DNA of 64,000 bases from Rhineura floridana (Eukaryota > Chordata > Lepidosauria > Squamata > Rhineuridae), in contig NC_084483.1 of assembly GCF_030035675.1 (NCBI RefSeq), positions 150,702,925-150,766,924 of the forward strand. The letters run 5' to 3'. This document shows positions 46,301 to 61,300 of the stretch, one piece after another. Every line of letters starts with the position of its first letter. Position 1 is the stretch's first letter. Below the pieces are notes generated by a model, which made no database searches, was not told the DNA's origin, and saw only the letters and a list, made by a program, of their open reading frames with translations. Position numbers and translations under genes: made by a program.

Positions 46301-49300
46301 GTGACTAGCCTGAGGTCATCCGGTGAGCTTCGGGGATTAGTACCCTGGTCTCCCAGGTCCTAGTCCAACACTCTAACCGCTACACCACACTGTCTCTGAG
46401 ACAAGCTAAGAATAACCATCCAGATGCACATGTAGTGCAGGTAGATTGTCAAACCTAGGATACCCTTGTGCTCTTCATTTACCTCGCATCATACTATGTC
46501 CATCCCTTATGAAATAAGGAAGAAAAAAACAAAGTGGATTGTGGCCGCTTTAATTGTCCACCAGTTCCCTTTTGCACTCTGCTGAAGCTTTGTAGCAGGC
46601 AGGCCCCTTTTCGAAATGCCTTCTCCTAACTTTCCTTGGAACAGGGACGTGTACAAAGCTCGTGGCATATTTGTCATGTCAGCGCTAGAAGGTCACCAGT
46701 GTTGTTTTCTCCTCGGCCACCCCCCTCCCCAGTTCAGCTTTGCTCTCTGGTGTTTCGACCTTAATAATCTGAAATGCCTTTGAGAACAGCTAGTTTCAGT
46801 TCGGTTGCCCATTAAAGTGGCCGAGAAAATAGCCTCTGTGAGAACCTCTTCCTCAGTTCCCCTCCTCTCACAAACGTGCCCAGCCCATGCACAGCTAAAT
46901 GGTCTTTTCCACCTGTTGGGGCCTGTGAGATTTGACTCTCTTGTGTCTTTGTCCCTCCACTTTTATTGCCCAGACTGGTGGTGTTTGGATCCCACCTTTC
47001 TTTCATCGGAGCGAGAGGAAAGAGAGGGTCTCCATCTGTGTTTTAATGTGGAAACTGGAGAAATAGGCTTCATAAATGCAAATAAATGAATGTCCACACA
47101 GTTCCCCAGAACAGCTCCTCCCACTGAAAAATATGTTTCAGTTGATAATACAGACATGGTCCTTTGAGGGTGTTTCATTTTCCATTGGGGAGAAGAAGTT
47201 GTGGACTATGACTGATGGCGTTCATCCTTTTTAAAATATAATAATGATCCAAATTTTATTTATTTATTAAATTTATACCCTGCCCTTCCTCCCAGAAGGA
47301 GCCCAGGGCGGCAAACAAAAACACTTAAAAAGCACTTTAAAACATCTTAAAAACAAAAGACTTTAAAATTTACTAAAACAAAATGTCTTTAAGAACATAC
47401 TAAAACAAAACATCTTTTTAAAAAAACAGTTAAAAACATTTTTAAAAGCAATTATGACAGTGTCTTCTTTATGCCTCGCTATCCTGGGAAACAGCTCTTG
47501 CCTAGCAGTGCACCTTCTGGAGACAAGTTCCTGGTTCTGTATTTTGACTAATTTTCTCTTTTTCCCCCCCCACAGTTATCGCAGGCTGCTCCTGCCCAGG
47601 GAGATGGGGAAAGGCAACAGAGTGAGGGTAAGTGGCTGGCCTTCCTTCTGCCGTCATGATAGGCCCAGTGAAGCTAGGTTGTGGGAGGTGGATGGTGGGT
47701 TGTGGAGGAGGATCCATTTGTTGGGCTGCTGGGGAGGGCCTCATGAATACTGCCACCTTCTGGAAAGCAGGTATAAACTGCATGGGCTCATACACGCGCA
47801 TATTGAAAAGAAGCAATAAGGTTGGAAGAGTTAACTGCCAACTTATCCATCCTTGGCTTCAAGATATCCCTGTTGGTTTTTTCCTTAAGAAACACTTCCA
47901 ACTAAGAGAAAATATTATTCTGTTTCGGAGCATGGGGCAACACCTAGAGTTTTACCAAACCCCAAAGAACACATGATGTGAAGTTTATTTTTCTGTTTCC
48001 AGGATGTTTGCATTTTCTTTTATTTTGAATTAATTAAAAATAAAATTATACTCCCATTCCCAGCAATCCAGTGAACAAGTATGGAGGAATTTGCCATGTT
48101 TTTCCAAGGAAGGTTTGACATCTTTTGTTACCTGGCACCCTTGTTGCTTTCCTGTTGGCAAACCTTTGACCCAGCTTGTATTGCTCAGACACAGAAGCTA
48201 GGCATCAAACTATCAGGCAGTGTTTGAATCTTCCAAAGATTATGCCATTGGCAAACATGAATAAGGAAACGAGAGGGGGGAATTTCCCAGTCAGCTATCA
48301 GCACATGGTTCCATCTTTTTAAAGGCTGCAATTCTAGGCACACTTATCTGGGAATAAACTCAGTTGATGGGGTTTATATCTGAATAAACATGCATGGGAT
48401 TGTGCTGTCAGGTTTTTTTTGGGGGGGGGGGAAGCATGTGCTTTATTTTAGACAATCTGTTTTGTACAAGGCAGAACATGGTAACTGATTTTATCCAGTT
48501 TATGCGTTGCTGGGGACCCAAGTTTTACACAGCTGGGAATATGGGGAAAAGGAGCTTCTGATATTGTAGTTGTTGGAGTAGGCAATTCCGCCACATCCGG
48601 GTCCAGGATGTTGTAACTGTCCTGATTTGGATGAGCAGTGGTGGTGGGTCTGAATGCATTTGTTTACTGAACCAGGGATAGTCAATGAGGTGCCTTCCAG
48701 ATGTTGTTGGACTACAACTCCCATAGCCTGCAGTCAGCATGGCCAAGGGTCAAGGATGATGGGAGTTGTTGTCCAACAATGTCTGGAGGACACCATATTG
48801 ACTACCCCTGGAACATTAGACTTTCAGTAAATGCCAGACAAGTAGGTCTTATTACTGATTGTGAGCAGATGCTACAAGGGATCTCAGTCTTTCCACAAAG
48901 AGAGAGAGAGTCATTCTACATATTAATATACATTCTACATCTTAAAAAATATACTTTGCATGAATTTGCATAATAAAAGAATGAGCGATGCAGAAAACAG
49001 GAATAGCATTGGATGAAGAGGTGGAGCCAGAGAAGAATTTAGTGAGTAAAGAGAGCAGAGCTTCTTTTGATAGGTAGCTGAATCACCTCAGGGACATGTG
49101 CTTCCTAGTTCTGATGACCTCAGTTTCACAACACATGATGCAAACTTTGGACCTTTAAGCTGTGCAGTCTCCACCCACATCTGAGATCTCCCGGTTGCTC
49201 CCTCTTTTCTAGCTTTGCAATGTGAAAATCCACTCTTGCTGTGGTAATATCACCTGCCTACTTTGGGACACACAGGGAGCGGCACTTGCTGCTGTTCTTA

Positions 49301-52300
49301 GTGCAAGGCACCAGGGGGCAGCCTCTCATCTTGCCACAGTAGGTTACAATTGCAAAAATAAAAATTGGCTTGTTAAAGTAGAGGAGCGTTGCCAGAGGCT
49401 TACAGGAGAGCAAGTTCTTAACATCTGACCCATTTTATATTGTCGCTGGGTTCTTTTTCCTGATGGGACAGTTGAAAATTTGTTATTCTCTGGATTTGTT
49501 TTAAACAAATGGGAGGATAATAGTTTAGATCTAGAAGAAGTAGTAGGACCAGGAATCCTGAGTCTCTCTCTTTTCAATTCAGAACTATTATTAAATGTTC
49601 ATGAATAACCCCTATTCCTTAATATTTATGAAATGTGTACTGGTTTTGTGAGTGAAAGATCACTTTGTTCATTTCGGTTTTTATATGGGCATACACTGTC
49701 TTCATTGATTAACTTAATTTATTCTGGGGATAGTCAATTGTATTTTATTGCTTCTGGCCAACTACCACTCAGCTGTCAGTCCATATGATTTTTAAGTACA
49801 GTATGTTAGAGTGCAATCCTATACAAGTGTACTCGGAAGTAAGCCCTATTGAGTTCAGTGGGACATCAGAAGTTTAGGCATGGAGCTGACATGCCAGCTT
49901 TATTTCTGCTGTCCACTAGGGGATTGGCCATCTGCAGAGCCTGTATGTCTACTCACCTATGCGTATAGGCCAGCATTGGGGTTGATTCCTCAATTTTATC
50001 TGGAGCATCAGTTGAGCAATTTTGACTGATGCGTAGGATTGCATGCTCGCAAGCTCCATTTGGACGGGCGGTCTCTGTGTGGGTGATGGAGCCAGAGCCA
50101 GTTCCACACATAGGGCCAGGTTGGGCCTTTGAAGTATCATCTGAACCAGGACAGAGAGAATCCAAAAAGACTTCATGGGAAAATGTTTCCCCTTCTAGTA
50201 TGTATATAAGGAAAATCACAGATTGGCATGATTGCTCTTTCAACTATATGGCGTTTTATGTTGAGCTACAAATATATTTATGAGACCAGAGCTTCAAGCT
50301 CTGGTTCATTTTTTTGGTAACTGTTCTATCCTAAAGCAATTGTTTGGGTTCCTTCATCTCTTAGCTTTGTGTTTGATAACAGTTCTACAGAATGCTGTGT
50401 ACAGAAACTTCCTGGCCAAGTCAGCATTGCTTGCAAAAACACACTCTTGGTTTTGCAGGTTTATGCTAATTATATTTTAAATGCTGCTAAAAGATTGTGA
50501 ACAGTGCCTCTCCTGGGTAGATGCTCAGGTAGCAGTCAGTTAAAGTGGCAACTTATATCGGAGATCTCGTGACAGCATCCTTTATTACTATACATTGTCA
50601 CGATTGGCACCGTTGAGTATCAAGAGAGTGACCTGTGGGCAAATGTGGAACAGTTGCTGAGCTAGATTTGGGCAGCTACATTTAAAGCCCATCTGCAGAT
50701 TTACTGTAGGATCCCTGGAGGCACCTTGCTATATTAATAATGAAATTTATGATGCACTATTTATAAAGCACCATAACCATATGTGAAGCTATATAGGAGA
50801 GGCTGTACAAAGCACATGCTATTTCCATTGTGCACAACTGTCTCCACAAAGCTCCTTTATAACCCCCCTTCTGCCCCCGCACTGATAGATTAGAATGTAA
50901 AAGCACCAATTCTCAAAATTCTTGATATACACACTATTTCCCTTTTTTTATTCCTCATCTGAATATCACACATTATCAGAAGTGGAAACTGTCAAGCCAC
51001 ACTCTTTGGAAGCTTCTAACTGATTTACATTTCTGCTTCTTGTGCTGTAGATGTGGCCACCTGTTAGTAGGGTAAGGTAGGAACTTACTTTTTAGACAAG
51101 AAAGGAATAATGCTGTCTACTACCAGCATAACAAGTGGAACTAAATGAGAATATGCAAGCAGTGTATTATGCAAATACACCATTCTAAGTGTGGTGTAGT
51201 GGTTAGAGTATTGGATGCAGACCAGGGTTCAAATCCCCACTCAGTCATGAAGCTCATTGGATGACTTTGGGCCAGTCTTTCAGCTTAACCTACCTTACAG
51301 GGTTGTTATGAGGATAAAATGTGGAGGGGGAGAACCATGTATGCAAGTTCGAGCTCCTTGGAAGGTATAAATGTAATAAATAAATAAAAAAATTAAAGGT
51401 AGTCAAAGACTATCAGACACATGCTGAGCAGGATAATAATGTTTTGATCTAAAAATTATTTTTACCCTGACAGGTTCCTTGCTGCTTAATGCTAGGAAAG
51501 GTGTGAACGATCAGCAATGTAGTTACGTGTCTGGCTGCATGCCTCCAAGTTTCCCAGGTGCTAAATTGTTTAATTCTCCAGTTTATAGATAGCTGTATTT
51601 TAAGGTTAAGGTCACCCTGAAGGGGACCAGAAAGAGGTGGCCCACAGCAGGCAAGAAAGGCTATGAGAGGCTGATATCAGACTTTGGACTGGGCAAGAGG
51701 GCTGGGGCAGAAAGGAGGGAAGGCAAGGCAATGGGGACTTGCTTTTTCTAGATGAGCCCTGTCAGCCACCACACTGCACTTTTCCTCCCTGAGCAACTAC
51801 CTATTTAAATAAGCATGTAGGCAGGACAGCCCGTAGAAATACCCGAGAGGTTCCTCCTTCGTTATACCTGCTGCCAGCGCTGTGGCATTGTCAGCTCCAC
51901 ATGACTGAGAATTAACTTTTGACAGTTGAGAGCCCTGCGCTCAAAGCCCTGCAGCTTCTGTATGTTCCTCCCTGCCCTGGCCCCTGCTTCGATGGAGCAA
52001 CCTTTATGCCGGTTTGTCACAGGTTCAGGATTCTTCAGAAATGCTTACTGGATTTTGTTTTTTCCATGATGCAAGCAGTTTGTGCTTGTTATCACGCTGG
52101 GTTATCAACCTTGCTACTGCAGGACTCTGTGTGTGGTACAGGCATATGATCTGCAGGCAGCAAAGCTCAGATCAGACTCTATCTGCTGTGTCTCTGAGTG
52201 GAGCCCCGTTAGCAGCTTCTGTGAACAACGCATGCTGGAGGAAGAAGCAAGAACACCATGTTGCTGGGAGTGTATTTTGAAAGTATGCAGTACGATCTCA

Positions 52301-55300
52301 GGAGAAGGACTTTGTGCACTTGCATGTTGCTCTTTCTTCTGTATTATTCTGCAGCCTTTCTTCCCCAAGCCCAAGCATTGCAACGAACCTTTAGCACTGG
52401 GGTGGCAACATTGGGGAATTTGTGTGTGTGTGTGGAAATCAGTTAAGTTTTACTGCCTTGGCATACATAGCCAACCCCGTGGGGAAGGGCTGAAGCTTAG
52501 CAGTAGAACATCTGCTTTGCATCCAGAAGGGCTCAGCTCCAAGCTCCAGGTAGGGCTGGGAATGTCTCTTGTCTGAAATCCTGGAGAGCCACTGCCAGTC
52601 AGTGTAGACAGTCCTGGACTAGATGGACCAGGATCTAACAATCAAAGGCACCTTCCTATGTTCCTATAGCATGAAGAATCTGGAGTGGAAGCGGATGCAC
52701 CCCAACCCTTTTGCACCTTTTTCTAGCTAGCTAGATTATTATGGCCTTGTTCATATCTTCAGTTCTATTGGAATGCAAAATATCTATTTGTGGTTGGATA
52801 ACCATAGAAGTAGTGACACGCAAGGCTAATAACCTCTCTTGATATTAAAGCTGATAATGAGTTGGATCCACACTGTTCATTGCACTTAGATCCCATTGAA
52901 ATCAACAGAAGTGTAGTTAATTGCATTGATTTCAGCAGCACCTTCCCCTAGTTTCAATCGAGGATGATGATGATAATGTAGCAAGGCCATTTTTAATGCT
53001 AGAAGCAAACTATGGAAACCTGCCTGAAAACATACAAAATGCAAAGCACAAGGCACAAGCAATAGGAAGGGAGGCAAAAGGAAAAGCACATTACTTCTGC
53101 TAACCCCATCCAAAGGCACAACTGTGTAATGTATGGAAGCAGATTTGTTTGAGGTTTGTTGGTTTTTGGGGGATGGGGAGCATCATGGGAGATATGCTGG
53201 AGTAAGGACAGAGCTTGTGCTGGGCTTTGAAAAAACTAACCAGAATATTTTCTGAAAGGCTTGAGAAATGGTGGGGAATTCCTTCAAGGAAAAGACGGGG
53301 GAACCTTATTGCTCTTTCCTTCCTTTATTTTGTCTTAAGGGCTTACCTGAATGAAGGACAAATAGCCAGTCAGCGTCTTTAGCACTTGCACAGCCACTTT
53401 TCCAGACTCCCTGCCAATTGCCGTAGGCTCACAAGTTGAAAGAAGAAGCACTCTTTCGTCATGACAAAGCACTGTGTGATGAGTGCCAGGAAAATGTGAT
53501 ATCCCCACCGCAGAAATGCTTCCTTAGGAGATGCTGTCTGGTTCTCTCCAACAGCTGTGCTTTCGTTGTGTGAAAAAATGACCACTTAATAGAGGCCCTG
53601 CCATGCACAATAACTAGGAATTGCGGTGTTTTTTCATATGATGGGATCCTGGGTTGAATTATCTGGGTTTAACAAACTTGTGTCTAAACAGACGGCATCA
53701 AATGCTCCATTCTGCTACCATTAGCTTCCAGGAAATGCTGTTCTAACGAGGTCTGCCATGGTGCCCTGTGGTTGCTGCTTTGATTTCTGAGGCTTGCGAT
53801 TCACTTTAGTTTCTGGCTTGCAGATGCGCCCTAAGTGTCTATCTGGTTAAAAGTCAAACAGGCAAATGCTGAACCTGCCAGTGGTTTGGCCCTACCTTGC
53901 TTTTCCACAGTCCTTGTGCTACTCTATTTCCTTGGTTTTAAAGTGCCTTTGAACTGAGCTAATGCATTTATTGACAGCATCTTTGAATGATCCCATGAGA
54001 TAATAAGGAGGGATCTAGGTAGAAGGAGAACCAAATGCAGAGTCATTAGTCCACACACTCACAGCCCTGTTTCCACATTGCTTTGAAACATCTTAAGAAT
54101 TACACAGTCAGATTTCACAGTGCAAAACACAGACCTTCTTTATTCATATTTCTGTCCCCCCCACCCCCCTTTTTTTGTAGTTATCTCATTTATGGTGGTC
54201 TTCGAGCGCAGTGCCTGCAGGACAATTGAGACCATGGTGGATATTTTCCAGGAATACCCTGATGAAGTGGAATACATTTTCAAGCCATCCTGTGTGCCCC
54301 TGATGAGATGTGCAGGGTGCTGTACTGATGAGGCGCTGGAGTGCGTACCCACATCGACGTACAATGTCACCATGGAGGTGAGGCTATAGCTATGGAATGG
54401 GGGAACAGAGCAAAGAAGGAAATGCTGCTGCTTTGTGGCTCTACCTTGTTTCCTTTGATGCAACCCACACGGTACCACAGGTAGTTTAACTCAGGAATGG
54501 CCAACTTGGACCACATGTACCCCCCTCCTTCCACTACCACTGCTTGCTGGCTGTGGAAGGACTCTGCTTTCCCCCCCTGTCTAGTGCCATTTCCTAAGCA
54601 ATTTTGCCTGGTAGTCAGTGCTGGTAAAGTGAAAAAGGAGTGCATGAAAGCTGTCACATGGAGAAAAATGGAAAATTGCCCTAGTGGCATTACAGGGGTC
54701 TCTCCTGTTCTCCTGAGGAAGCGGTACCCGGCATCTCAGAAGTAGCTGTTTGTGCAGCACTTTAGTTTGGGTAGTCCTGCTTCTCCAAAAATTGGGAAAT
54801 AGCTGGTCCGCTTCTCGCTGGAGAGCCCTGCTGGGGGCTTCCATGATATCTGAGCAGTTTGGATGGGGAGAATCCAGCACCCCAGGCTGCGGTGTTGGCG
54901 ACTCCCTGATGTAGCTTACACATTATCCTTGCACTGAATTAAGTGTGATTGGATTCTTGGGAGGATCTATTTTCTTAAAGCAGGGATGGAGAGCTTGTGC
55001 ACTTTGGGATACTGTTGGACTACAGCTTCCATCATCCCTGACCATTAACCATGCTGGGCAACATCTGGAGGGCTACAGGTTCCCTATCTTAAAGTGAACC
55101 TGTTAGTTACAGGCTGGAGAGCTGTGTATCTCCAGTGGCCCTTTGAGAGTGTGTATCCAAGAATGCCCTCTTTACTCTGGCTTCACCTTCATTCTTCTTT
55201 TCCCAAATCTCCCAAACCCATCTCTCAATGCAACAGACTGTGGCATAGAAAAGGAAGGCCTCTGTGAACCGACTTTGTTAAAAGCTGGCCACATCAGGGT

Positions 55301-58300
55301 CCACTGGCCAAGCTAGATTCTAACTTGTTAGCTGCAGAGGTGCTGCAGGGGTAGGAAGAGCAAAAATGCAGGGACAAATGGAAGAACTTCCTCTCTTTTT
55401 AATTTAAATGTAGTCATCCTGAAGGGAAGTGGTTGGGAAGAATAGCTAAGGCTAAAGCACACTGTGAAGATGCATGTTTTCCCCACAGAGCATAGCCAGT
55501 ATGCTTCCAGCAATTCGCTTCATGTCTGTTCCTCTTAGCTTTGCAAAAGTGTCTTAAATCTTGATCTACACCAAAGGCAGTCTTCCATGCCTGGAATAAC
55601 AACTGCTGATGCCCCCTCAGTCTCCATTTTACAGACATTGTCCTGCCATTCCAGATCTGGCTTTGCAAAACAGAATGTAAATGCCATGGTGGTTTTGTGG
55701 TACACAGACCCAAGACCACAAGTGGCAATGTTGATTCCAAGGAAACCAGTTCTAACAACAACCTTGGTGAAGCCTGCAGTTATATGTTAAGCTGGCATTC
55801 CTGCTCGCTATCATTTCTACAGTGCCATCCTTGTGTGGCATTTCACAGAGCAGAGAAATGGGCCCGAGAAGATGGATTTATAATCTAAAGTTACTATTCT
55901 GCAAACGTGCAACATTTGCAGGCTTGCATCTGAGGCAGTTTAGGGTCCGTAGGGCTAGAGTGGTTTAACATTTATTTATTTATTTAAATATTGCATTTGT
56001 ACCCCACTCTTTGGCTAAAAGGCTCTTGCATACAGTCAATTAAAACAAGACAGCTGCTGCCTGTAAGTCTGCAATCTAAAAGACATGATACAAAAGGAAA
56101 CGGGGGAAGGGGGGGAGAAGCAAACTTAGGTGCCATTTCTTACAGTGAAATAGTTCTTATAGTGGCCTGCTGGAATGGAAACAGTTCACAGGCAGGAGGT
56201 GATAGAATGAGCCCTGCATTATTTGTGGCTTCAGTATTAGTGTATAGTTTATATTTGCACACATCACTCTTTCCTAGCGTTGCAAATATACTACAACACA
56301 CACAGAAACAATCTGCACTTCAAATTCCATTGTGTTGTATGCTATACAAATACATTTAAAATAATGATTGCTGCGACAAATCTCTTTGAGTCTGTATCTG
56401 CCTTGCTTAAGTTACATCTCCTTGTGTTGGCATCCAGCTCCTAGACTCCCAAGTGCCAACCTGCCTACAAAAACCACTCTGCTCCACTGGCTTGTGGACA
56501 AGTAGGTGGCTTGGTAGCTAAAATCCAAGCAAAAGGATGATAGAGAAATGTGTACATACTTTAAGCAAGTGCACTAGAAACATGGTGTCTGTCTAACAAA
56601 TTGCTTTTTCGGGCTTCTTACTGGTCATCCAAGGGCAGAAATTGCACAGTTTTGTGTTTCCTTGCTGCTTTAGAAGCAAGCCTATACGTTCCTATTTAAA
56701 AGTAAGTCCTACTGAGCTCAGCTGGGCTTACGTTCAGGACGGTGGGTATAGGATTGAAGCCTGTGTGTCCTGTCTCCCTTAATTTTGCCCTTCATTGAGT
56801 GTTCCCTTTTGCTGTTTGCTTACTTGTTTTGAGAAACTGCTGTCAGACTTTACCACTCTGTGAACATGCCTCACACTCTGTTTCCTTCTTTTTTCATTTC
56901 AGATCTTGAGAATTAGACACCATCAGAGCCAGCACTTAAGCCAGATGAGCTTCCAGCAGCACAGAGAATGTGCATGCAGGTGAGGATAGAGAACCTTCCT
57001 GGCTGTGCTTGGAATGGAACTGGCTGCTTTGTAATGGCATCTCCCTCCCCCCTTTTTAAATTTTTAAAAAATCTACTGGCCTTGGTGTGTGGTGGTTCTG
57101 CTTGATGACTGACTGATGGGAAGTATTTTAACAAAGGCATTAGGTTCTTCATAGGCTAGTTGTAGGTTGCTCACCGGTTGTTAGGTGCATTCACTGGATG
57201 GCGCAGACTGAAGCTGTGTTTGGGGGTTTGCCTGAACACAAAGTTTAAAAGTTGGGGCAAGGGCATGCATGTAAGCTCCCACTTTCAGTATCTCTTGGCT
57301 CACAGGCTGCCCTGTAGACCTTTGCGCAATTAGTATAAACATCTGAAGAGGGTTTTTAAGTCAATTGAACATACTTAGAAACTCTCCCTGCAGTTGGGCT
57401 CCCTAGCAAGCCACACTTGTGGGGAGGTTTCTAAGTGCATTTCATTGAAATCACTTAAAAACCTTCTTTAGAATTTTGTGCTAATCCCATGAAGGTCTAA
57501 AGCAGCACTGTGGAACTTCTGGCGCATGGGCCTATTTCAGCTTGTCACCCCCACCCTCTCCTCAATGGCCTGCTAGGGCATTTCTAGCAAATTCCAGCCA
57601 CCTACCTATCATGTGATGGCATTTCACATTGTCTGTCAATCATTTTGATCTCCTCTTGCCACTTTGCACAGCTTTCCTAGGGTTATTCTTAATACTTTAC
57701 ATATTTTTAGATATTTTATATACAAAGATACCTAAATTACATCAGATATGTTTAAAAACTGGCCCTACCCCTTTTTGGCTCTGGCCCAGCCTACCATTAG
57801 AATGCAGCTCCCCGAACGCTAGTCAGATTGTAATCCAGCCCTGGGACTGAAAGGGTCTCCCCAGCCCTGATTTAAAGGGAAGGCTGTATGCCTAGGGATG
57901 TTGGGAAAGGTGCTTGTGTGCTCATCCCTGCCTCCATCCCTGCTTTTAAACATCATATGCTTAACCAAAATGTCTGAACACAGTTTGAGAGTCCATAAGA
58001 TGCCATAGCAGCTAGTTGTGAAACATCTGAAGAGTGGTCAGGAATTATTTTATTTATTTATTTATTTATATCCCGCCCTTACTCCCAGCAGGAGCCCAGG
58101 GCAGCAAACAAAATCACCAAAAAACTTTAAAACATCATAAAAACAAACTTTAAAACACATTAAAACAAAACATCTTCAAAAAAGTTTCTTAAAAAAGGTT
58201 TCAAAACATCTTCTAAGATTAAAAACATTTTAAAAAGAAGGTTTAAGAACATATTAAAAAGCAATTCCAACACAGATGCAGACTGGGATAGTCTCAACTT

Positions 58301-61300
58301 AAAAGGCTTGTTGAAAGAGGAAGGTCTTCAATAGGCACTGAAAAAATAAGAGAGATGGCGCCTGTGTAATATTTAAGGGGAGGGAATTCCACAGGGTAGG
58401 TGCCACCATACTAAAGGTCCATTTCCTATGTTGTGCGGAAGGAACCTCCTGATAAGTTGGTATCTGCAGGAGGCCCTCACCTGCAGAGCGCAGTGATCGA
58501 CTGGGTATATAAGGGGTAAGACGGTCTTTCAGGTATCCTGGTTCCAAGCTGTATTGGGCTTTGTACACCAAAACTACCCTTATTTTGTATTTGGCTGTGA
58601 TAATTTATTTAAAACACTTGTTAGTGGCCCTTCACCAAAAGATTCCAGGATGGCGTACTAAAGGTGCAAATAAAAACAAATTCACACACAACGTATAGCA
58701 TAAGCAAAATGCTGGAAGTCAGAAAAAACTCCCCTATAATCATTTCTGATGAGAGTGGGCTCAAAGTGATGAAAGAGTGGATATGATGTCTGTGTATATG
58801 TTGTTGGTTCTCTCCTGATGTTGCTCCTCTCCTCTTTTCCTTGTAGACAAAAGAAAGAAGTCAAACCTAGACAAGAAAAGTAAGTGACCTGGCATATGTT
58901 TTCCCCCCTTTTTAATGTTGATAATTCCCCTTCCTTTTTTCCTTTTGATCACTGGAAACAAGAGCTGAATGAATGAATGAATAAATAAATAAATAAAATT
59001 GTCATCTTAAGGGCTGCATCTTGAATCCATTCTTTGTAGCCAGATAGACACACACACCCTAGCTTTTATGGCTGCTGCTTCTTTTCTGCCTGATAACATA
59101 CTGAAACTGCTTACTTAAATAAATTAGTAAAGAATAGCAAGGATGAAATTTGTAAAGAACAGCAAGGAAGCAACAGAACCTCTTTCTCCCCACTGGGTTC
59201 CTTTTGAGAATGGATTCTAGGTGAAAGTTTCCTTCCATGCGCAATTGTTGCTATGAACACTGGAAATCATTGGCTATCCCTTGCTGCTTGGGTGACAATT
59301 TGCTAACTTATTTATAGCAGCTTGCATAGATTCCTAACACCAAGGCTATGCATGTGAGCTTTGCTGCCTCTCTCAGAGCAGGGATGTTCTGCTACCCATA
59401 GGGAAAAAGCTGAAAGTAGAAGCCCATTCAGGGTGTGAGCAGTGATCTATATGTGAATGAACTTTGCATATGGATCATGAAGGGTAGAATAAAGTAAAGT
59501 GAGTCACGCAAACCTTCTTGACAGTAGATGGGTTGCCTCACAGGAATGGGACTGGCCAATGCTATAATGTGAAACAGAAATCTGCTTTCAACTTTGTTTG
59601 GAATAAAGCAGCAGTCTTGAATGAAAAAAGGATTCTTCTGTACCCATCTCCCGGACCATACCAAACATGGGCAAATTTGTTTTTTCCCCACCTTGGCTAA
59701 AATTTATATAAATAAATACACATGCACACCATAAGGGCATGAGTTAATGGTCTCCTGATTTGGTATGGAAATTGGCAAAGAAAGAAAGAGAAATAATCTT
59801 AATGGCTAGCTGTATTGCTGTTTCCATTTTCTAACATTCTCTCTAGGAGTCACTTTATGGAGCCATGTCATGGGGTTAGGTCAGAGAAACAGTCACAGCT
59901 TGGCCTGTTCTCTTTGGAATATGTAGCATGCTAGTTCAACGGAGTGTCAAAATGGCTCAGAGATTAAGTGTGCTGCTGCGACAGAGGGAACACTGGTGTC
60001 ACTAAAGCCCTCTCATCTTTTACTGAAACTTTCCCTCCTCACCTTTGGGTGAACTTCAGGTGGCTTGCACAGCTTTGCAAATTTCACAGCAGATGGGGCA
60101 CTCTGGTTTGGGTTAAGCTGAAATTCCTCTTGTGCTTGATGCCAATTGTTTTGCTTTCCTCTTGAGGAGTGTGTTTTTCATGGAAGTTGAGCACTGTGGA
60201 AAGGTTTCCTGAAGTAAATATCACTCCCTCTGTGCTGCTTGTAGTTCTGGCAGTATTCTTAGATACTTATTCTGATTGTAGTTAGGAAAAGAGAAACTGG
60301 TACCAACCAGCAGGCTTGAACAAGGCCCAGGAAGCATACTGTCACTTATCCTCACAGGCTGCCTCTTCTTCCCACCCAATTGATGTGAACTGCTTCTGGG
60401 AGGGAAGGAGATAGAATTTTAGGTGAGACAAAGGAAGCTTCTCAAAATGCTCTTGCCACAAGAGCTTATTGCCTTGAGCTTTACCTTGCTTCTTTCTGTG
60501 TGCATCTTTCCCTTGATCTACCGCTAGCATAGGGCTCCAGGTTCCCACAGACATCCACTTGGGTACGAGGGTTGGAGTGGAGCATTCTTGCCTGCTGATC
60601 TAGATTGTTCAGATTATCAAAAATAACATGTATTGAGAAGGGCTGTAACTCAGTGGTGGGGCACACGTTTTACACACAAAGAATTCAAAGTTCAATCTTG
60701 GGCATCTCCAGGTAGGGCTGGGAAAGACACCTGCCTGAAACCCTGGAAAGCCAGTGCTAGTCATCATAAGCAGTATTGAGAATAGATGGATAAGGCGGTT
60801 TCCTTCATTCCTATTTTTTTAGTTAAAAAGATGGAACAATGAGTTTATGTATTAGCAGTCTCATATCTCAGCTATAGGGAGGTGGCTCTAAATTCTTTGG
60901 CAAAGAAGAGGACTGTGTCATCTCCCAAACACAGATAATTAGGTGAGCCTTACCTCGATATCTCATCATCCAGAAATTGGCTGTTTGGCAGGTCTCTGTT
61001 CCCCAAAAGGGACTTCAGAGGCAAGAGGGATTGAGCAGCCATTTTTTTGGGGGGGGTAGTCCTCTTGCATCATTGTTTGCCTGCCTGCATGTGTTACTAC
61101 TTCAGTCTTCCCAAACAATCCCAGCAGCAAAGGGACAATAGAACTGACTGCTCTGCTCTTGATAGATTGTGAAGAGATGCTCATAGCATTGGGTGCTGGG
61201 TTCGAATGGGCTGTAATACTCTGGTCTTCAGAGTAAGGCTGAAGAGGAAGAGGTTAAGATTTAAGTCAACAGTCCATACTCCCTTCACTAGCACATAGAG

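Larger units (their letters stand above)
40336..47575 (+). other. VEGFA intron 1 (7.2 kb)
   Basis: Contents: (CA)n at 40931-40951, TCAATGGG-family MITE (41325-41416), L2-like tail (42480-42548), (TG)n (43417-43432), hAT-like MITE (44262-44400), L2-like tail (45372-45432), CORE-SINE (46160-46398) and a reverse L2-like tail (47255-47455) only 120 bp from exon 2. The repeat-poor parts 41000-41300, 42850-43400 and 46500-46830 are where I would look for intronic enhancers; nothing specific is proven. Confidence 0.8.
47628..54180 (+). other. VEGFA intron 2 (6.6 kb)
   Basis: It holds a TCAATGGG MITE (48325-48412), a T/G homopolymer run (about 48413-48430), a hAT-like MITE (48673-48810), a MITE fragment (49805-49866), a CORE-SINE (51188-51395) and a tRNA-Ala SINE (52480-52672). 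No other gene was recognised. Confidence 0.8.
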
